Of a stretch of DNA of 64,000 nt, positions 44,025 through 53,518 are shown one piece after another. Below the pieces are notes generated by a model. It worked only from the letters and a program-made list of their open reading frames with translations, did no database searches and was not told the origin of the DNA. This DNA is from an uncultured Acidimicrobiales bacterium. GTDB taxonomy: Bacteria; Actinomycetota; Acidimicrobiia; Acidimicrobiales; Aldehydirespiratoraceae. The translations under genes were made by a program, and so were the position numbers. The DNA is taken from positions 1 through 64,000 of the forward strand of contig CAJQPN010000016.1 in the NCBI GenBank assembly GCA_905480195.1, given 5' to 3'. The stretch's first letter is position 1. The number at the start of each line of letters is the position of its first letter.

Positions 44025-44056
44025 CTGGATCGGGCTTTCGGGGAGGAACGGGTTCT

Positions 44057-44548
44057 GTGGCAGACGATCCGCGCGTAGGCGTGATCATGGGCAGTGACTC
44101 GGACTGGGCCACAATGTCTTGTGCTGCCGACGTTCTCGACCAGTTTGGGATCGCGCACGAGGCCTTGGTCGTCTCGGCCCATCGAACGCCTGACTGGATG
44201 GTCGAATACGCACAAACAGCGGAGGACAGAGGGCTTGAGGCGATCATTGCGGGAGCTGGAGGCGCCGCTCACTTACCGGGCATGGTCGCTGGCCACACGA
44301 TCGTTCCCGTCGTCGGCGTTCCCATCAAGAGCCGGTCACTCAACGGGATTGACTCGTTGCTTTCCATCGTCCAGATGCCAGCTGGTGTGCCGGTAGCCAC
44401 GATGGCGATCGGCGATGCCGGTGCCACCAACGCTGGTTTTTTCGTGGTCGCAATGTTGGCTCGGCACGACAGCTCCATGGCCCAGGCCCTTCGAGACTTC
44501 CGGGCACAACGGGCATCACAGGTCCGATCGATCGAGCTCGAACGCTGA
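44057..44548 (+). CDS. purE: N5-carboxyaminoimidazole ribonucleotide mutase PurE
   Basis: The 163-residue class I enzyme converts N5-CAIR to CAIR. It has VGVIMGSDSDW near residue 8, VVSAHRTPDWM near 38 and the AGAGGAAHLPGM and GVPIKSRSLNGIDSLLSIVQMP regions. The GTG at 44057 has GGGAGG 10 nt upstream; the frame is open further upstream but gives no match there. PurK follows 4 nt later, as expected for the two-step bacterial route. Confidence 0.95.
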   Translation: MADDPRVGVIMGSDSDWATMSCAADVLDQFGIAHEALVVSAHRTPDWMVEYAQTAEDRGLEAIIAGAGGAAHLPGMVAGHTIVPVVGVPIKSRSLNGIDSLLSIVQMPAGVPVATMAIGDAGATNAGFFVVAMLARHDSSMAQALRDFRAQRASQVRSIELER

Positions 44549-44552
44549 TCTG

Positions 44553-45695
44553 ATGTCCTCTGCGCCCCTCGGACCCGGAACCACCATTGGAATCGTCGGA
44601 GGTGGACAACTCGGTCGGATGCTTGCGCAGACCGCCCGCCAACATGGTTACGGCGTGGCTGTGTTCACCGGAGGTGGCTCCGGCTCGCCGGCCGGTGTAC
44701 TTGCGGATCGCGAGTTCTCTGGATCCTTCGATGACCCCGACGAGGTCGCCGGATTCCTCGCCATGGTCGATGCGTTGACGTGGGAGTTCGAGAATGTCGA
44801 CACTGCACTAGCTGATGCCGCCGAAGCGATGGGCGTTGTGGTGCGTCCGTCCGGTTCGATCATCGCAGTTGCTCAGGATCGCGAGCTGGAAAAACAGGCC
44901 CTCACCGCTGCCGGCGTGGGTGTCTCTCCCTGGCGCTCGGTCGAAACACTCGCCGACCTCGAGGTGGCGGTAGATGCGTTGGGGGTGCCAGTGATCGCAA
45001 AAACAGCGCGATTCGGCTACGACGGCAAGGGCCAGGTTCGCATCAACAACCCAGACGAGATCGCTGCAGCCTGGGATTTGCTGGGCGGTGCCCGCCTCGT
45101 CGTCGAGTCGCTGATCTCGTTCGATCGTGAGCTCAGCGTGGTGGTTGCGCGCGGCATCGACGGCGAGATTGTCGACCATGGCGTAATGGAGAACACGCAC
45201 GTCAACCACATCATTGACACCACGGTGGTGCCTGCGATGGTCGACGCGGCCACCGCAGAGGCTGCTCGCAAGACGGCCCACATGGTTGCCGAGGGACTTG
45301 AGCTCGTCGGTGTTTTGTGCGTCGAATTGTTTGATACCGCCGAGGGGCTTCTCGTCAACGAGATTGCCCCGAGACCGCACAACAGCGGTCATTGCACGAT
45401 CGAAGCGGCGGCTGCTGGGCAATTCGAACAGCAACTCCGAGCCGTCACCGGAATGCCGCTCGGAGACGGCTCGTGCCGTCCGGCGGCGATGGCACAGCTC
45501 CTTGGTGATCTCTGGGAGTCCGGCGAACCCGATTGGTCTGCCGTCCTGGGTCAGCCCGGTGTGCATCTGCATCTGTACGGCAAAAGCGAGGCCCGGCCGG
45601 GCCGGAAGATGGGGCACCTCACCTGTGTGAGTGATGACCCCGCTCGTGCATTGCGACAAGTACTCGAGGCGCGGGAAGCGCTGGCTGGACGGTGA
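44553..45695 (+). CDS. purK: N5-CAIR synthetase PurK
   Basis: The 380-residue ATP-grasp enzyme carboxylates AIR to N5-CAIR using ATP and bicarbonate. It shows GIVGGGQLGRMLAQTA near residue 12, AKTARFGYDGKGQ near 150 and NEIAPRPHNSGHCTIEA near 270. ATG 44553 lies 4 nt after purE; the frame is open into purE, but the conserved protein starts here. purF follows 3 nt downstream. Confidence 0.95.
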   Translation: MSSAPLGPGTTIGIVGGGQLGRMLAQTARQHGYGVAVFTGGGSGSPAGVLADREFSGSFDDPDEVAGFLAMVDALTWEFENVDTALADAAEAMGVVVRPSGSIIAVAQDRELEKQALTAAGVGVSPWRSVETLADLEVAVDALGVPVIAKTARFGYDGKGQVRINNPDEIAAAWDLLGGARLVVESLISFDRELSVVVARGIDGEIVDHGVMENTHVNHIIDTTVVPAMVDAATAEAARKTAHMVAEGLELVGVLCVELFDTAEGLLVNEIAPRPHNSGHCTIEAAAAGQFEQQLRAVTGMPLGDGSCRPAAMAQLLGDLWESGEPDWSAVLGQPGVHLHLYGKSEARPGRKMGHLTCVSDDPARALRQVLEAREALAGR

Positions 45696-45698
45696 TCT

Positions 45699-47126
45699 AT
45701 GTATCCGAGCGATGATCGACCCAAAGAGGAGTGTGGTGTAATCGGCATTCACGCTCCTGGACGTGACGCCGCCCGGCTCGGGTTCTTTGCGCTGTACACG
45801 CTGCAGCATCGCGGTCAGGAAGCGGCCGGTATTGCCTCGATCGAAGATGGAGTCGCACATATCCACAAGGGCCAAGGACTCGTCTCGGCGGTGTTCAACG
45901 AGGACAACCTGTCGACTTTGCAGGGTGACTTCGCGATCGGACACACCCGGTACAGCACCACTGGTGGTTCGGGTCTGCGGAATGCCCAGCCCTACATGAT
46001 CGAGACGATCGACGGGCCACTAGGCATTGCCCACAATGGCAACCTCGTCAACGCGCACGTCCTTCGGCGCCAACTCCTCGAGCGGGGTGTGGGTCTCCAG
46101 ACGTCATCCGACACCGAAGTGATGGTTCACTTGTTGACCGCAGCTGGTGGCGGGGACTGGTCCAGCCGGATCAAGATGCTCATGACCCAGGCCGAAGGTG
46201 CGTTCGCGCTCACGATTCTCACCCGCGACGCCGTCTACGGCGTGCGCGACCCCTGGGGATTCCGCCCTTTGGTTGTCGGTCGATTCGATGGTGGTCATCT
46301 GCTTGCCTCCGAGACGTGCGCGTTCTCTGCGATCGGAGCCGAACTCGTGCACGAGGTTCAGCCCGGTGAGATCGTCCGACTCGACGCAGCCGGTTACCAC
46401 GTCGAGCAAGGTGCAGTTCCGAAGAAGCGGGCGTTCTGCACGTTCGAAGAGATCTACTTCTCCCGACCGGATTCCGTCCACCACGGCAAGTTGGTGCACA
46501 GCACTCGCCAGAAACTTGGCCGCGAACTCGCACGAGAGGCACCGGTCGAGGCCGATCTCGTCGTGCCGGTTCCCGATTCGGGAACACCGCATGCAGTGGG
46601 GTTTGCCCAAGAAGCCGAGATTCCTTACACCGAGGGCCTCATCAAGAACCGATACGTCGGTCGTACCTTCATCGAGCCGACGCAACGGCTTCGCGAGACC
46701 GGGGTGCGAATGAAGTTCAACCCACTCGGTGACAACCTTCTCGGCAAACGGGTCGTCATGGTGGACGATTCGATCGTTCGCGGTACCACGTCGGGCCCTC
46801 TGGTGCAGATGCTGCGCGATGCAGGAGCGACGGAGGTGCATGTTCGGGTGGCGTGCCCGGCGATTACCGATCCCTGCTACATGGGTGTCGACATGGCGAG
46901 CCGTGAAGAACTCATCGCCGGCAACCAGAGTGTGGCCCAGATCTGTGAGCACATCGGTGCCGACTCGCTTGCGTTTTTGTCGATCGAGGCGATGATGCGC
47001 GCCCTTGACGCCGACGAAGGATTTTGTAATGCCTGTTTCACCGGGGTGTACCCGTTTGAGTCCGAGCGGTTTGTGCAACTGACGCTCAACCCCAAAGAGC
47101 AGTTCGCGAACGTGTGGGGCGATTGA
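45699..47126 (+). CDS. purF: Amidophosphoribosyltransferase PurF
   Basis: The 475-residue enzyme makes phosphoribosylamine from PRPP and glutamine, the first step of the pathway. After a short propeptide (MYPSDDRPKEE), Cys12 in ECGVIGI is the N-terminal nucleophile. GHTRYSTTGGS and HNGN of the glutaminase domain are intact. The PRPP motif MVDDSIVRGTTSGP lies near residue 350, and the C-terminal CNACFTG is near 445, suggesting the iron-sulfur type with cysteines. Its stop overlaps the purD ATG. Confidence 0.95.
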   Translation: MYPSDDRPKEECGVIGIHAPGRDAARLGFFALYTLQHRGQEAAGIASIEDGVAHIHKGQGLVSAVFNEDNLSTLQGDFAIGHTRYSTTGGSGLRNAQPYMIETIDGPLGIAHNGNLVNAHVLRRQLLERGVGLQTSSDTEVMVHLLTAAGGGDWSSRIKMLMTQAEGAFALTILTRDAVYGVRDPWGFRPLVVGRFDGGHLLASETCAFSAIGAELVHEVQPGEIVRLDAAGYHVEQGAVPKKRAFCTFEEIYFSRPDSVHHGKLVHSTRQKLGRELAREAPVEADLVVPVPDSGTPHAVGFAQEAEIPYTEGLIKNRYVGRTFIEPTQRLRETGVRMKFNPLGDNLLGKRVVMVDDSIVRGTTSGPLVQMLRDAGATEVHVRVACPAITDPCYMGVDMASREELIAGNQSVAQICEHIGADSLAFLSIEAMMRALDADEGFCNACFTGVYPFESERFVQLTLNPKEQFANVWGD

Positions 47127-48412
47127 TGGGCGAACGCGTTCTGGTCGTCGGGGGTGGGGGGCGCGAGCATGCGCTCGTATGGGGTCTGCTGCGCTCCCCC
47201 CGAGTCGACCAAGTAATCGCAGCCCCCGGTAACCCGGGGATGGCGGCAGAATCCGGGTGTCTTTGTGTTCCGGGTACGTCGGCAACCGACGTCGACGCTG
47301 TTGTTGCCTTGGCGGAGCGCGAGAAGGTCTCGCTCGTCGTCGTTGGGCCCGAGGATCCGCTCGTCGCAGGTCTGGTCGACCGGCTGACCGAGGCCGGTAT
47401 CGCCGCATTCGGACCCTCGGAGGCAGCGGCCCGGCTCGAAGGGTCGAAGTCGCACTGCAAGGAATTCCTGCTCGCCCACGACATCCCTACGGGTGCTGCG
47501 GTCTCGTTCGCCGATGCCGACCAGGCGCTCGAGTATCTCGACACTCTCGACGCCGTGCCGGTCGTGAAGGCCGATGGACTCGCCGCAGGGAAGGGTGTGA
47601 TCGTGGCAGAGACCCGAACGGAGGCGGCGGATGCCATTCGCGAGATCCTGGTCGATGGTCGGTTCGGCCGGGCAGGTAGCGAAGTTCTGCTCGAGGAACG
47701 GCTCAGCGGTACCGAAGTGTCTGTGCTTGCGTTCTGCGACGGCGCAGATTACGTCGTGATGCCGGCCGCCCAAGACCACAAACGTCTGTTGGTCGGCGAT
47801 CGGGGCCCGAACACAGGCGGTATGGGTGCGTTTCACCCGTCGCCGATCGCCGACGAGACCCTTGTCGAAACGGTCGCTCGTCGCGTGATCGAGCCAACGC
47901 TCGCCGGGTTGGCAGCGGAGGGACGGCCGTACCGGGGCGTCCTCTACGCGGGGATGATGCTCACCGAAGCAGGGCCAAAAGTGATCGAGTTCAACTGCCG
48001 GTTCGGTGATCCTGAGAGCCAGGTCGTCATTCCACTCCTCGTGACCGATCTGTACGAGGTGCTGGCTGCGTGCGTCGATGGCGACCTCGCGTCGCTCGAC
48101 GTTGTGTGGGCCGATCAGGCAGCGGTCACCGTCGTATTGGCTTCTGGTGGATATCCAGTTTCGAGTTCTCCTCCGGCCGCTGTCAGCGGCCTAGAGGACG
48201 TCCCTGATGATTGCGTCGTCTTCCACGCCGGTACCGAGATCATTGACGGCGCCATCCACGCGATCGGCGGGCGCGTGCTCGCAGTGACTGCAGTGAAAGC
48301 GACGCTCGCCGAGGCCGCCAACGCCGCGCATGCGGGCGTCGCCGCGATCGAATTCAGTGGTGCGCAGCACCGCGCCGACATTGCCCGCGAGACAGCTCAG
48401 GTTCGAACATGA
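47126..48412 (+). CDS. purD: Phosphoribosylamine-glycine ligase PurD
   Basis: The 428-residue ATP-grasp enzyme makes GAR from phosphoribosylamine and glycine. Signatures: RVLVVGGGGREHALVW near the N-terminus, APGNPGMA, EDPLVAGLVD, KADGLAAGKGV near 150, GPNTGGMGAF near 232 and EFNCRFGDPESQ near 290. The ATG at 47126 overlaps the purF stop. It overlaps purM by 4 nt. Confidence 0.95.
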   Translation: MGERVLVVGGGGREHALVWGLLRSPRVDQVIAAPGNPGMAAESGCLCVPGTSATDVDAVVALAEREKVSLVVVGPEDPLVAGLVDRLTEAGIAAFGPSEAAARLEGSKSHCKEFLLAHDIPTGAAVSFADADQALEYLDTLDAVPVVKADGLAAGKGVIVAETRTEAADAIREILVDGRFGRAGSEVLLEERLSGTEVSVLAFCDGADYVVMPAAQDHKRLLVGDRGPNTGGMGAFHPSPIADETLVETVARRVIEPTLAGLAAEGRPYRGVLYAGMMLTEAGPKVIEFNCRFGDPESQVVIPLLVTDLYEVLAACVDGDLASLDVVWADQAAVTVVLASGGYPVSSSPPAAVSGLEDVPDDCVVFHAGTEIIDGAIHAIGGRVLAVTAVKATLAEAANAAHAGVAAIEFSGAQHRADIARETAQVRT

Positions 48413-49410
48413 CCAACTATGCAGATGCTGGCGTCGACATCGATGCCGGTAACCGAGCCGTGAAGCTGATGGGTGAGGCGGTCCGATCGACAAATACCCC
48501 TGCAGTCCTGTCGGAGCTCGGCGCGTTCGGAGGCCTCTTCTCAACCGATGGCCTCGGCGAAGGCTCGGTACTCGTCGCCTCGACAGACGGTGTCGGCACC
48601 AAGGTCGAACTCGCAGCTCGCTACAAACGATGGAAGGGTGTTGGACAGGACCTCGTAAACCACTGCGTTGACGACATCCTCGTGCAAGGAGCTCGGCCGC
48701 TCTTCTTCCTTGACTACATCGCCACTTCCAAACTCGTTCCTGAGATCGTGGCGGAGATCGTCACGGGAATGGCAGAAGCGTGTCGGGCAGTCGACTGCGC
48801 ACTCTTGGGTGGGGAGACGGCCGAGATGCCAGGGGTCTACACCCCCGGATCCGTCGATGTCGCTGGCACGATCGTCGGGGCGGTCCACCGCGACGGACTC
48901 TGGCCCCGTACGGAGGCGATCAAGCCGGGCGACGTATTGCTCGGGATGGCGAGTGACAGCCCCCACACAAATGGCTATTCCCTCATCCGGCTCCTTCTCG
49001 ACCGTCACTGTGACGACCCTTCGGACGAACTCATCGAGTGGCTACTGACGCCTCACAGGAGCTACCTGGGCGACGTCGACGAACTCCGAGCGCTCGGAGT
49101 CGAACCCAAGGCGCTTGCGCACATCACCGGCGGTGGTTTCTACGAGAACATCCCGCGCGTCCTTCCAGAAGGTGTCGCAGCCGAAATCGAACTTGGAACC
49201 TGGGCTGTTCCGACTGGCTTTCGTCAGCTGGCCGAGTGGGGTGATGTTCCCGACGCCGAATCATTCCGGACCTGGAACATGGGTATCGGCTTGGTCGTTG
49301 CCATCGACGCTCACGATGCCGATGTGGCTGCAGCTGCAGGGCACCCTGTGATCGGTCGTCTCGTGGCGTCTGACACCGGCGACGTGGAGTTGGTTGGGGA
49401 CTGGCGGTGA
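48409..49410 (+). CDS. purM: AIR synthetase PurM
   Basis: The 333-residue ATPase closes the imidazole ring, turning FGAM into AIR. It has YADAGVDIDAGN at the N-terminus, ASTDGVGTK near 62, HCVDDILVQGARPLFFLDY near 84, LGGETAEMPG near 133 and HITGGGFYENIPR near 240. It overlaps purD and purN, forming the purF-D-M-N block. Confidence 0.95.
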   Translation: MTNYADAGVDIDAGNRAVKLMGEAVRSTNTPAVLSELGAFGGLFSTDGLGEGSVLVASTDGVGTKVELAARYKRWKGVGQDLVNHCVDDILVQGARPLFFLDYIATSKLVPEIVAEIVTGMAEACRAVDCALLGGETAEMPGVYTPGSVDVAGTIVGAVHRDGLWPRTEAIKPGDVLLGMASDSPHTNGYSLIRLLLDRHCDDPSDELIEWLLTPHRSYLGDVDELRALGVEPKALAHITGGGFYENIPRVLPEGVAAEIELGTWAVPTGFRQLAEWGDVPDAESFRTWNMGIGLVVAIDAHDADVAAAAGHPVIGRLVASDTGDVELVGDWR

Positions 49411-50018
49411 ACGCCCGGCTGGTCGTCTTGGCGTCTGGCTCGGGCTCGAATCTCCAAGCGATTCTTGATGCGTGCGCTGAAGGGCGGCTGCAGGCGGACG
49501 TTGTGTTCGTCGTGGTGAACCGTCGTTCTGCGCTCGCAGCAACCCGTGCAGAGGCAGCCGGGGTGCCAGCGGTCTACCGGCCGTTGGGACCGTATCGAAA
49601 CGCGTTCCCCGCCGACGCCCGCAGCGCTCGTGAGGCCTATGACGCAGCGCTCGCAACCGAGGTCGCCGAGGTGAAGCCTGATCTGGTCGTCCAGGCCGGA
49701 TGGATGCACCTCTTCACCGCAGCGTTCCTGGACCGGTTCCCCGGCAAGGTCATCAATCTCCATCCTGCGATGCCGGGGGCGTTTCCCGGGGCCCATGCCA
49801 TCGATGACGCGTGGGTTGCCCACGAGCGGGCGGGTCTCGACCACACTGGGGTCATGGTGCATCTCGTTCCCGACGAAGGAATCGACGACGGGCCGGTTCT
49901 GGCGGCTCAGCGGATCGAAATCGGCCCGGACGACTCGCGTGAATCGCTGGAGGCGAAGTTGCACGAGGCCGAGCACGAATTGCTCGTCAGGGCCATCGGG
50001 GAGTATCTCCGACGATGA
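49407..50018 (+). CDS. purN: GAR formyltransferase PurN
   Basis: The 203-residue enzyme transfers a formyl group from 10-formyl-THF to GAR. It has VLASGSGSNLQAILDAC near residue 6, LVVQAGWMHLFTAAFL, and the catalytic NLHPAMPGAFPG followed by HTGVMVHLV and DDGPVLAAQ. It starts at a GTG overlapping purM. purH and purB are not in the window, so the last steps of IMP synthesis are encoded elsewhere. Confidence 0.95.
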   Translation: MNARLVVLASGSGSNLQAILDACAEGRLQADVVFVVVNRRSALAATRAEAAGVPAVYRPLGPYRNAFPADARSAREAYDAALATEVAEVKPDLVVQAGWMHLFTAAFLDRFPGKVINLHPAMPGAFPGAHAIDDAWVAHERAGLDHTGVMVHLVPDEGIDDGPVLAAQRIEIGPDDSRESLEAKLHEAEHELLVRAIGEYLRR

Positions 50019-50917
50019 TGAGTGAGAACCCGCCGACCGGCATACCTCTCTGGGTCGCAGGCGCCCGACCGCGCACCCTTCCGGCGGCGGTCGTACCTGT
50101 TGCTGTCGGTGCGGCTGCTGCGGTAGGCCATGAGACCGGTGGCGCCTGGTGGCGAGGTGCGCTGGCGCTCGTGGTTTCGCTTGCGCTCCAGATCGGGGTC
50201 AACTACGCCAACGACTATTCCGACGGTGTCCGTGGCACCGACGACGAGCGGCGGGTGGGGCCGCTGCGCCTCGTGGGGTCAGGCCTTGTCGAACCGGCAC
50301 TGGTAAAGCGGGCAGCAACCGTCGCCTTCGGTGTCGCAGGCGGCGCCGGCGCCGGGTTGGCGTTGGTCGTTGGTCCTGAGCTTTTTGCGGTTGGGGCGGC
50401 TTGCCTGCTCGCCGGCTGGACCTACACCGGTGGACCGCGGCCCTACGGGTATCTGGGCCTCGGCGAGGTGTTCGTGTTCGTCTTCTTCGGGCTGGTCGCA
50501 ACGGTCGGCACGACATACGTGCTGGTCGAGGAGATCACTGCGCTGTCGGTGCTTGCCAGCCTCAGTGTTGGTCTGTGGGCGACTGCGCTCTTGGTGATCA
50601 ACAATCTTCGCGACATCTCTGGTGACAGGCAGGCCGGCAAGAACACCCTGGCGGTGCGTATCGGTGCTCCTGCAACACGGGTGGTTTTCATTTTGATCCA
50701 CCTTGTAGCGCTCGCCCTCGCCATCACGACGAGCATTGTGCACGATCGCCTGGCTGGGTTGATGGTGGTCTTCGGGCTGGCGTTCATGATCCAGGCCTGC
50801 GTCGACGTCGCCAAGGGCACTACTGGTCCGGCGCTCATCAAGGTCCTCGGACTCACCGGTCAAGTCCAACTGGTCTCTGGGCTTGCCTTCGCCTGTGGTC
50901 TTGCCCTCAGCGGCTGA
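50015..50917 (+). CDS. menA: 1,4-dihydroxy-2-naphthoate polyprenyltransferase MenA
   Basis: The 300-residue UbiA-family membrane enzyme attaches the isoprenoid tail to DHNA, giving demethylmenaquinone. Around nine helices are seen. The prenyl-diphosphate motif NYANDYSDGVRGTDDERRVGP lies in two blocks near residues 66-86, and NNLRDISGDRQAGKNTLAVRIG near 190. It overlaps purN by 4 nt (ATG 50015, or ATG 50018), so it may share the purine transcript. The menG gene lies close by on the other strand. Confidence 0.93.
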   Translation: MMSENPPTGIPLWVAGARPRTLPAAVVPVAVGAAAAVGHETGGAWWRGALALVVSLALQIGVNYANDYSDGVRGTDDERRVGPLRLVGSGLVEPALVKRAATVAFGVAGGAGAGLALVVGPELFAVGAACLLAGWTYTGGPRPYGYLGLGEVFVFVFFGLVATVGTTYVLVEEITALSVLASLSVGLWATALLVINNLRDISGDRQAGKNTLAVRIGAPATRVVFILIHLVALALAITTSIVHDRLAGLMVVFGLAFMIQACVDVAKGTTGPALIKVLGLTGQVQLVSGLAFACGLALSG

Positions 50918-50949
50918 GTCAAACGCGCTTCCGAGGCCTCGCCGTGAGT

Positions 50950-51300
50950 TCAGAGAGGCTGGTTGAGTTCGACCTCGTTGCCGGAGGGGTCCTTGAGGAA
51001 GGCCTGACGGCAGATCCCATCGATCTCGCCGATGCGGGTCGGCGAGATGCCTTTTGTGGCAAGTTCGGCCAACGCCTCTTGAAGGTCATCGACCTGCAGG
51101 GCGAAGTGTTGCCCCACCGCCTCGGGTGCCGGGAAATTGAGCAGGTGGAGTTCGCCCGTCCCGTCGAGTGTCATCCATGCACCGTCGAATCCGAGGTCGG
51201 GTCGTTGGAACTCGCGAAAGCCGAGTGCCTCATAGAAGTCGATGGCCGGCGAGACCTCATTGACGTTCAGCGAGACGTGATGGAGGGCCTTGGCGACCAT
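50950..51300 (-). CDS. Glyoxalase/VOC-family protein
   Basis: The 116-residue protein has one vicinal-oxygen-chelate domain: ALHHVSLNVNEVSPAIDFYEALGF at the N-terminus and FLKDPSGNEVELNQP at the C-terminus. His6 and the Glu of NEVEL fit metal ligands, but the substrate is unknown. ATG 51300 overlaps the menG stop by one base, so the two are coupled. It converges on menA with a 32-nt gap. Confidence 0.85.
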   Translation of the reverse strand: MVAKALHHVSLNVNEVSPAIDFYEALGFREFQRPDLGFDGAWMTLDGTGELHLLNFPAPEAVGQHFALQVDDLQEALAELATKGISPTRIGEIDGICRQAFLKDPSGNEVELNQPL

Positions 51301-52028
51301 CAGTGCGCTGCTCTGGTGGCGGTAAACAGGTGTGCACCTGAGAACACGGCCCGCTCGACGTCGACAAAGCCAGCAGCCTCGAGCTGGGCTTTCAGTTCGG
51401 GCCACGGCGGAAGATAGGCAACCGACTTTGGCAGATAGCGGTAGGCACGACCCTCGCTGAGCAGGCCTCCGATCAGCGGCACAACTCGGTTGAAATAGAT
51501 GCTGTGACCGAATCGAAGCAGCGTGTTCTCGGGCGGCGATGCATCGAGGAACGCGATCCGCCCGTCAGGGCGCACGACACGGGCCACCTCGTCGAAGAAG
51601 CCGGGAAGCTCAATGAGGTTTCGTAACGCAAAGCCGCAGGTAGCGCCGTCCACCGCAGTCTCAGCCAGAGGCATTTGGAGGATGTCGGCGTGAACCAGAG
51701 GTGCATCGGTTCGTGCCTCGGCGAGCATCCCCATCGACAGGTCGAGACCGATCGCGACCATGCCTTTGCGCTCGATTTCGCGACAGAAGTCGCCGGTGCC
51801 GCATGCGAGATCGATGACCACTGAGCCGGCTGGCAAGCCGAGTTGTTTCATCGAGGCCTTCCGCCAACGAACATCGAGCCCGAACGACATGATTCGGTTC
51901 ACGAGGTCATAGCGGGGTGCGATCGTGTCGAACAAGGAGCGCACCTGACGACGCTTTTGTTCGCCAGATGGCAGCGCGTCGGGGTCGAGGGTCACGCCCT
52001 CGTCGAGGATCGGCGAGTCGGAGCTCAT
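51300..52028 (-). CDS. menG: Demethylmenaquinone methyltransferase MenG/UbiE-like
   Basis: The 242-residue SAM-dependent methyltransferase has IAPRYDLVNRIMSFGLDVRWR near residue 38, the SAM motif VIDLACGTGDF near 71, and the family block ALRNLIELPGFFDEVARVVRPDGR near 140. It probably completes menaquinone synthesis after MenA. ATG 52028 overlaps the stop of the small membrane protein (ATGA). The C-terminal part (FNRVVPLIGG, YRYLPKSVAYLP) is also typical. Confidence 0.9.
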   Translation of the reverse strand: MSSDSPILDEGVTLDPDALPSGEQKRRQVRSLFDTIAPRYDLVNRIMSFGLDVRWRKASMKQLGLPAGSVVIDLACGTGDFCREIERKGMVAIGLDLSMGMLAEARTDAPLVHADILQMPLAETAVDGATCGFALRNLIELPGFFDEVARVVRPDGRIAFLDASPPENTLLRFGHSIYFNRVVPLIGGLLSEGRAYRYLPKSVAYLPPWPELKAQLEAAGFVDVERAVFSGAHLFTATRAAH

Positions 52029-52417
52029 TCGAACCACTGCTTTTGGTATGCCCGGCTCTCGGGGTGCAGGAGAGCAGCGATGATGGCGACATCGAAGAGC
52101 AGGCCGATCGGGTTCCAGCGGAGCATCTCGACGATGTCGAGTCTGCGAATGATTTCGAGTCGGATGATGAAGGGCGCGATCGCAGCGGCAATACCGAGTA
52201 GGTAGCCCCACCTCCGGGCGTTTGCGATGCCGTACGCACCGGCGCCGGCACCGACTGTCATGAGGAAGACCACCAGATATCGCAGCGGCAGTGCCTCGAC
52301 CCAGCCTTCACCGACTGAGCGGAACAGCACTGCCCCGACGGCGGTGATGTAGAGCAATATCTGTGAGATATAGAGCGTCTGAGGCTGGCGGGGGTTGACG
52401 AACGTTCGATCGGACAC
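52025..52417 (-). CDS. Small four-helix membrane protein of unknown function
   Basis: A 130-residue hydrophobic protein with four likely membrane helices (about 14-32, 42-62, 68-86 and 103-121). I do not recognise a family. A GTG at 52417 has CATAAT ending 6 nt upstream on the minus strand, one base off the -10 consensus, which fits a leaderless start; a TTG at 52420 is also possible. It is the first gene of a unit with menG and the glyoxalase-like gene. Confidence 0.72.
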   Translation of the reverse strand: MSDRTFVNPRQPQTLYISQILLYITAVGAVLFRSVGEGWVEALPLRYLVVFLMTVGAGAGAYGIANARRWGYLLGIAAAIAPFIIRLEIIRRLDIVEMLRWNPIGLLFDVAIIAALLHPESRAYQKQWFE

Positions 52418-52423
52418 CAACCC

Positions 52424-52429
52424 ATTATG
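52424..52429 (-). promoter_or_regulatory. -10 hexamer for the small membrane protein-menG unit
   Basis: CATAAT on the minus strand (5 of 6 to TATAAT) ends 6 nt before GTG 52417. Confidence 0.5.
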
Positions 52430-52444
52430 CGCCCGGCTGGGCGC

Positions 52445-53518
52445 TCAGCGTCGCCGCGGTGGGTCGACCAGACGACGGCTCGCACGGAGCTGGCCGCAGG
52501 CGGCGTCGATCTCGGTGCCTCGGGTGCGGCGCACCGTTGCATTCGCCCCTCGTTCTTCGAGCGCAGCGCGAAATGCGTACACCCGATCGAGCGGGGTCCC
52601 TTGGGTCAGATATCCCGGCGTCGGGTTGAGGGGGATGAGGTTGATGTGCGCCCGCAGGGAGCGGGCGTAGTTGGCGAGTTCGTCGACATCGGAAGGCCGG
52701 TCGTTGACGCCGTCGATCAACGCCCATTCGAACGACAGGCGCCGGTTTTTCGCTGCGATGTACCGAGCACACGCCTGGGCGAGATCGGTAAGGGGGTAGC
52801 GCTTGTTGAGCGGGACGAGGGCATCGCGGTCGGCGTCGTTTGCGGAGTGGAGTGAGACAGCAAGATTCACCGGGAGCGACTCATCAGCGAGGCGTTCGAT
52901 GCCGGGTATGACACCAACGGTTGAGATCGTGATGTGTCGGGCGCCAATACCGAGATCGTGGTTGAGTCGTTCGACCGCACTCCAGGTTCGGTCGTAGTTG
53001 GCGAACGGCTCTCCCATGCCCATGAAAACAATGTTTGACACGCGGCGTGGGGCCGATTGTCGGCGAGCACGAACCACCTGCTCAACGATTTCACCCACCG
53101 AGAGGTGTCGATCGAAACCCGACTGGCCGGTAGCGCAGAAACCGCATGCCATTGCGCAACCAGCCTGCGACGACACGCAAACGGTAGTGCGGTCGTCGTA
53201 GTGCATCAGAACGGTCTCGATGTGGTGCCCGTCGTGGAGACGCCAGAGCCATTTCACGGTCTCGCCGTCATCGCTGACCGACTCGTGTTCCGGTGTGAGA
53301 CCGAGCGGCAACTCCTCGGCAAGTCGGGCTCGAAGCGCCTTCGGAACATTGCTCAGGTCCTCGATCTCGGCGCCATGCTTGTGGATGCCCGCCCACACTT
53401 GATCGACGCGGTAACTCGGCTCGTCGGCGAGGAGTTGGGCGAGCTCGGCACGGGTCGGGTCGTAGCGGAGAGTCGGGGCTTCGCGATGCGATCGTCCGAG
53501 GATGACAGGGCTACTCAC
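52445..53518 (-). CDS. rlmN: Dual-specificity RNA methyltransferase RlmN
   Basis: The 357-residue radical SAM enzyme methylates C2 of A2503 in 23S rRNA and A37 in some tRNAs. The cluster cysteines are in CAMACGFC near residue 121, with FMGMGEPFANY near 165 and the C-terminal catalytic cysteine in AACGQLRA near 340. The frame is open far upstream into the mshD-like gene, but GTG 53518 overlaps that stop and gives the normal N-terminus. Confidence 0.94.
   Translation of the reverse strand: MSSPVILGRSHREAPTLRYDPTRAELAQLLADEPSYRVDQVWAGIHKHGAEIEDLSNVPKALRARLAEELPLGLTPEHESVSDDGETVKWLWRLHDGHHIETVLMHYDDRTTVCVSSQAGCAMACGFCATGQSGFDRHLSVGEIVEQVVRARRQSAPRRVSNIVFMGMGEPFANYDRTWSAVERLNHDLGIGARHITISTVGVIPGIERLADESLPVNLAVSLHSANDADRDALVPLNKRYPLTDLAQACARYIAAKNRRLSFEWALIDGVNDRPSDVDELANYARSLRAHINLIPLNPTPGYLTQGTPLDRVYAFRAALEERGANATVRRTRGTEIDAACGQLRASRRLVDPPRRR

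Noticed and set aside
43964-44056. Possible purine or ZTP riboswitch before purE
   Set aside because: The stem-loop lacks the conserved junction and loop bases of those classes; kept only as an unnamed hairpin.
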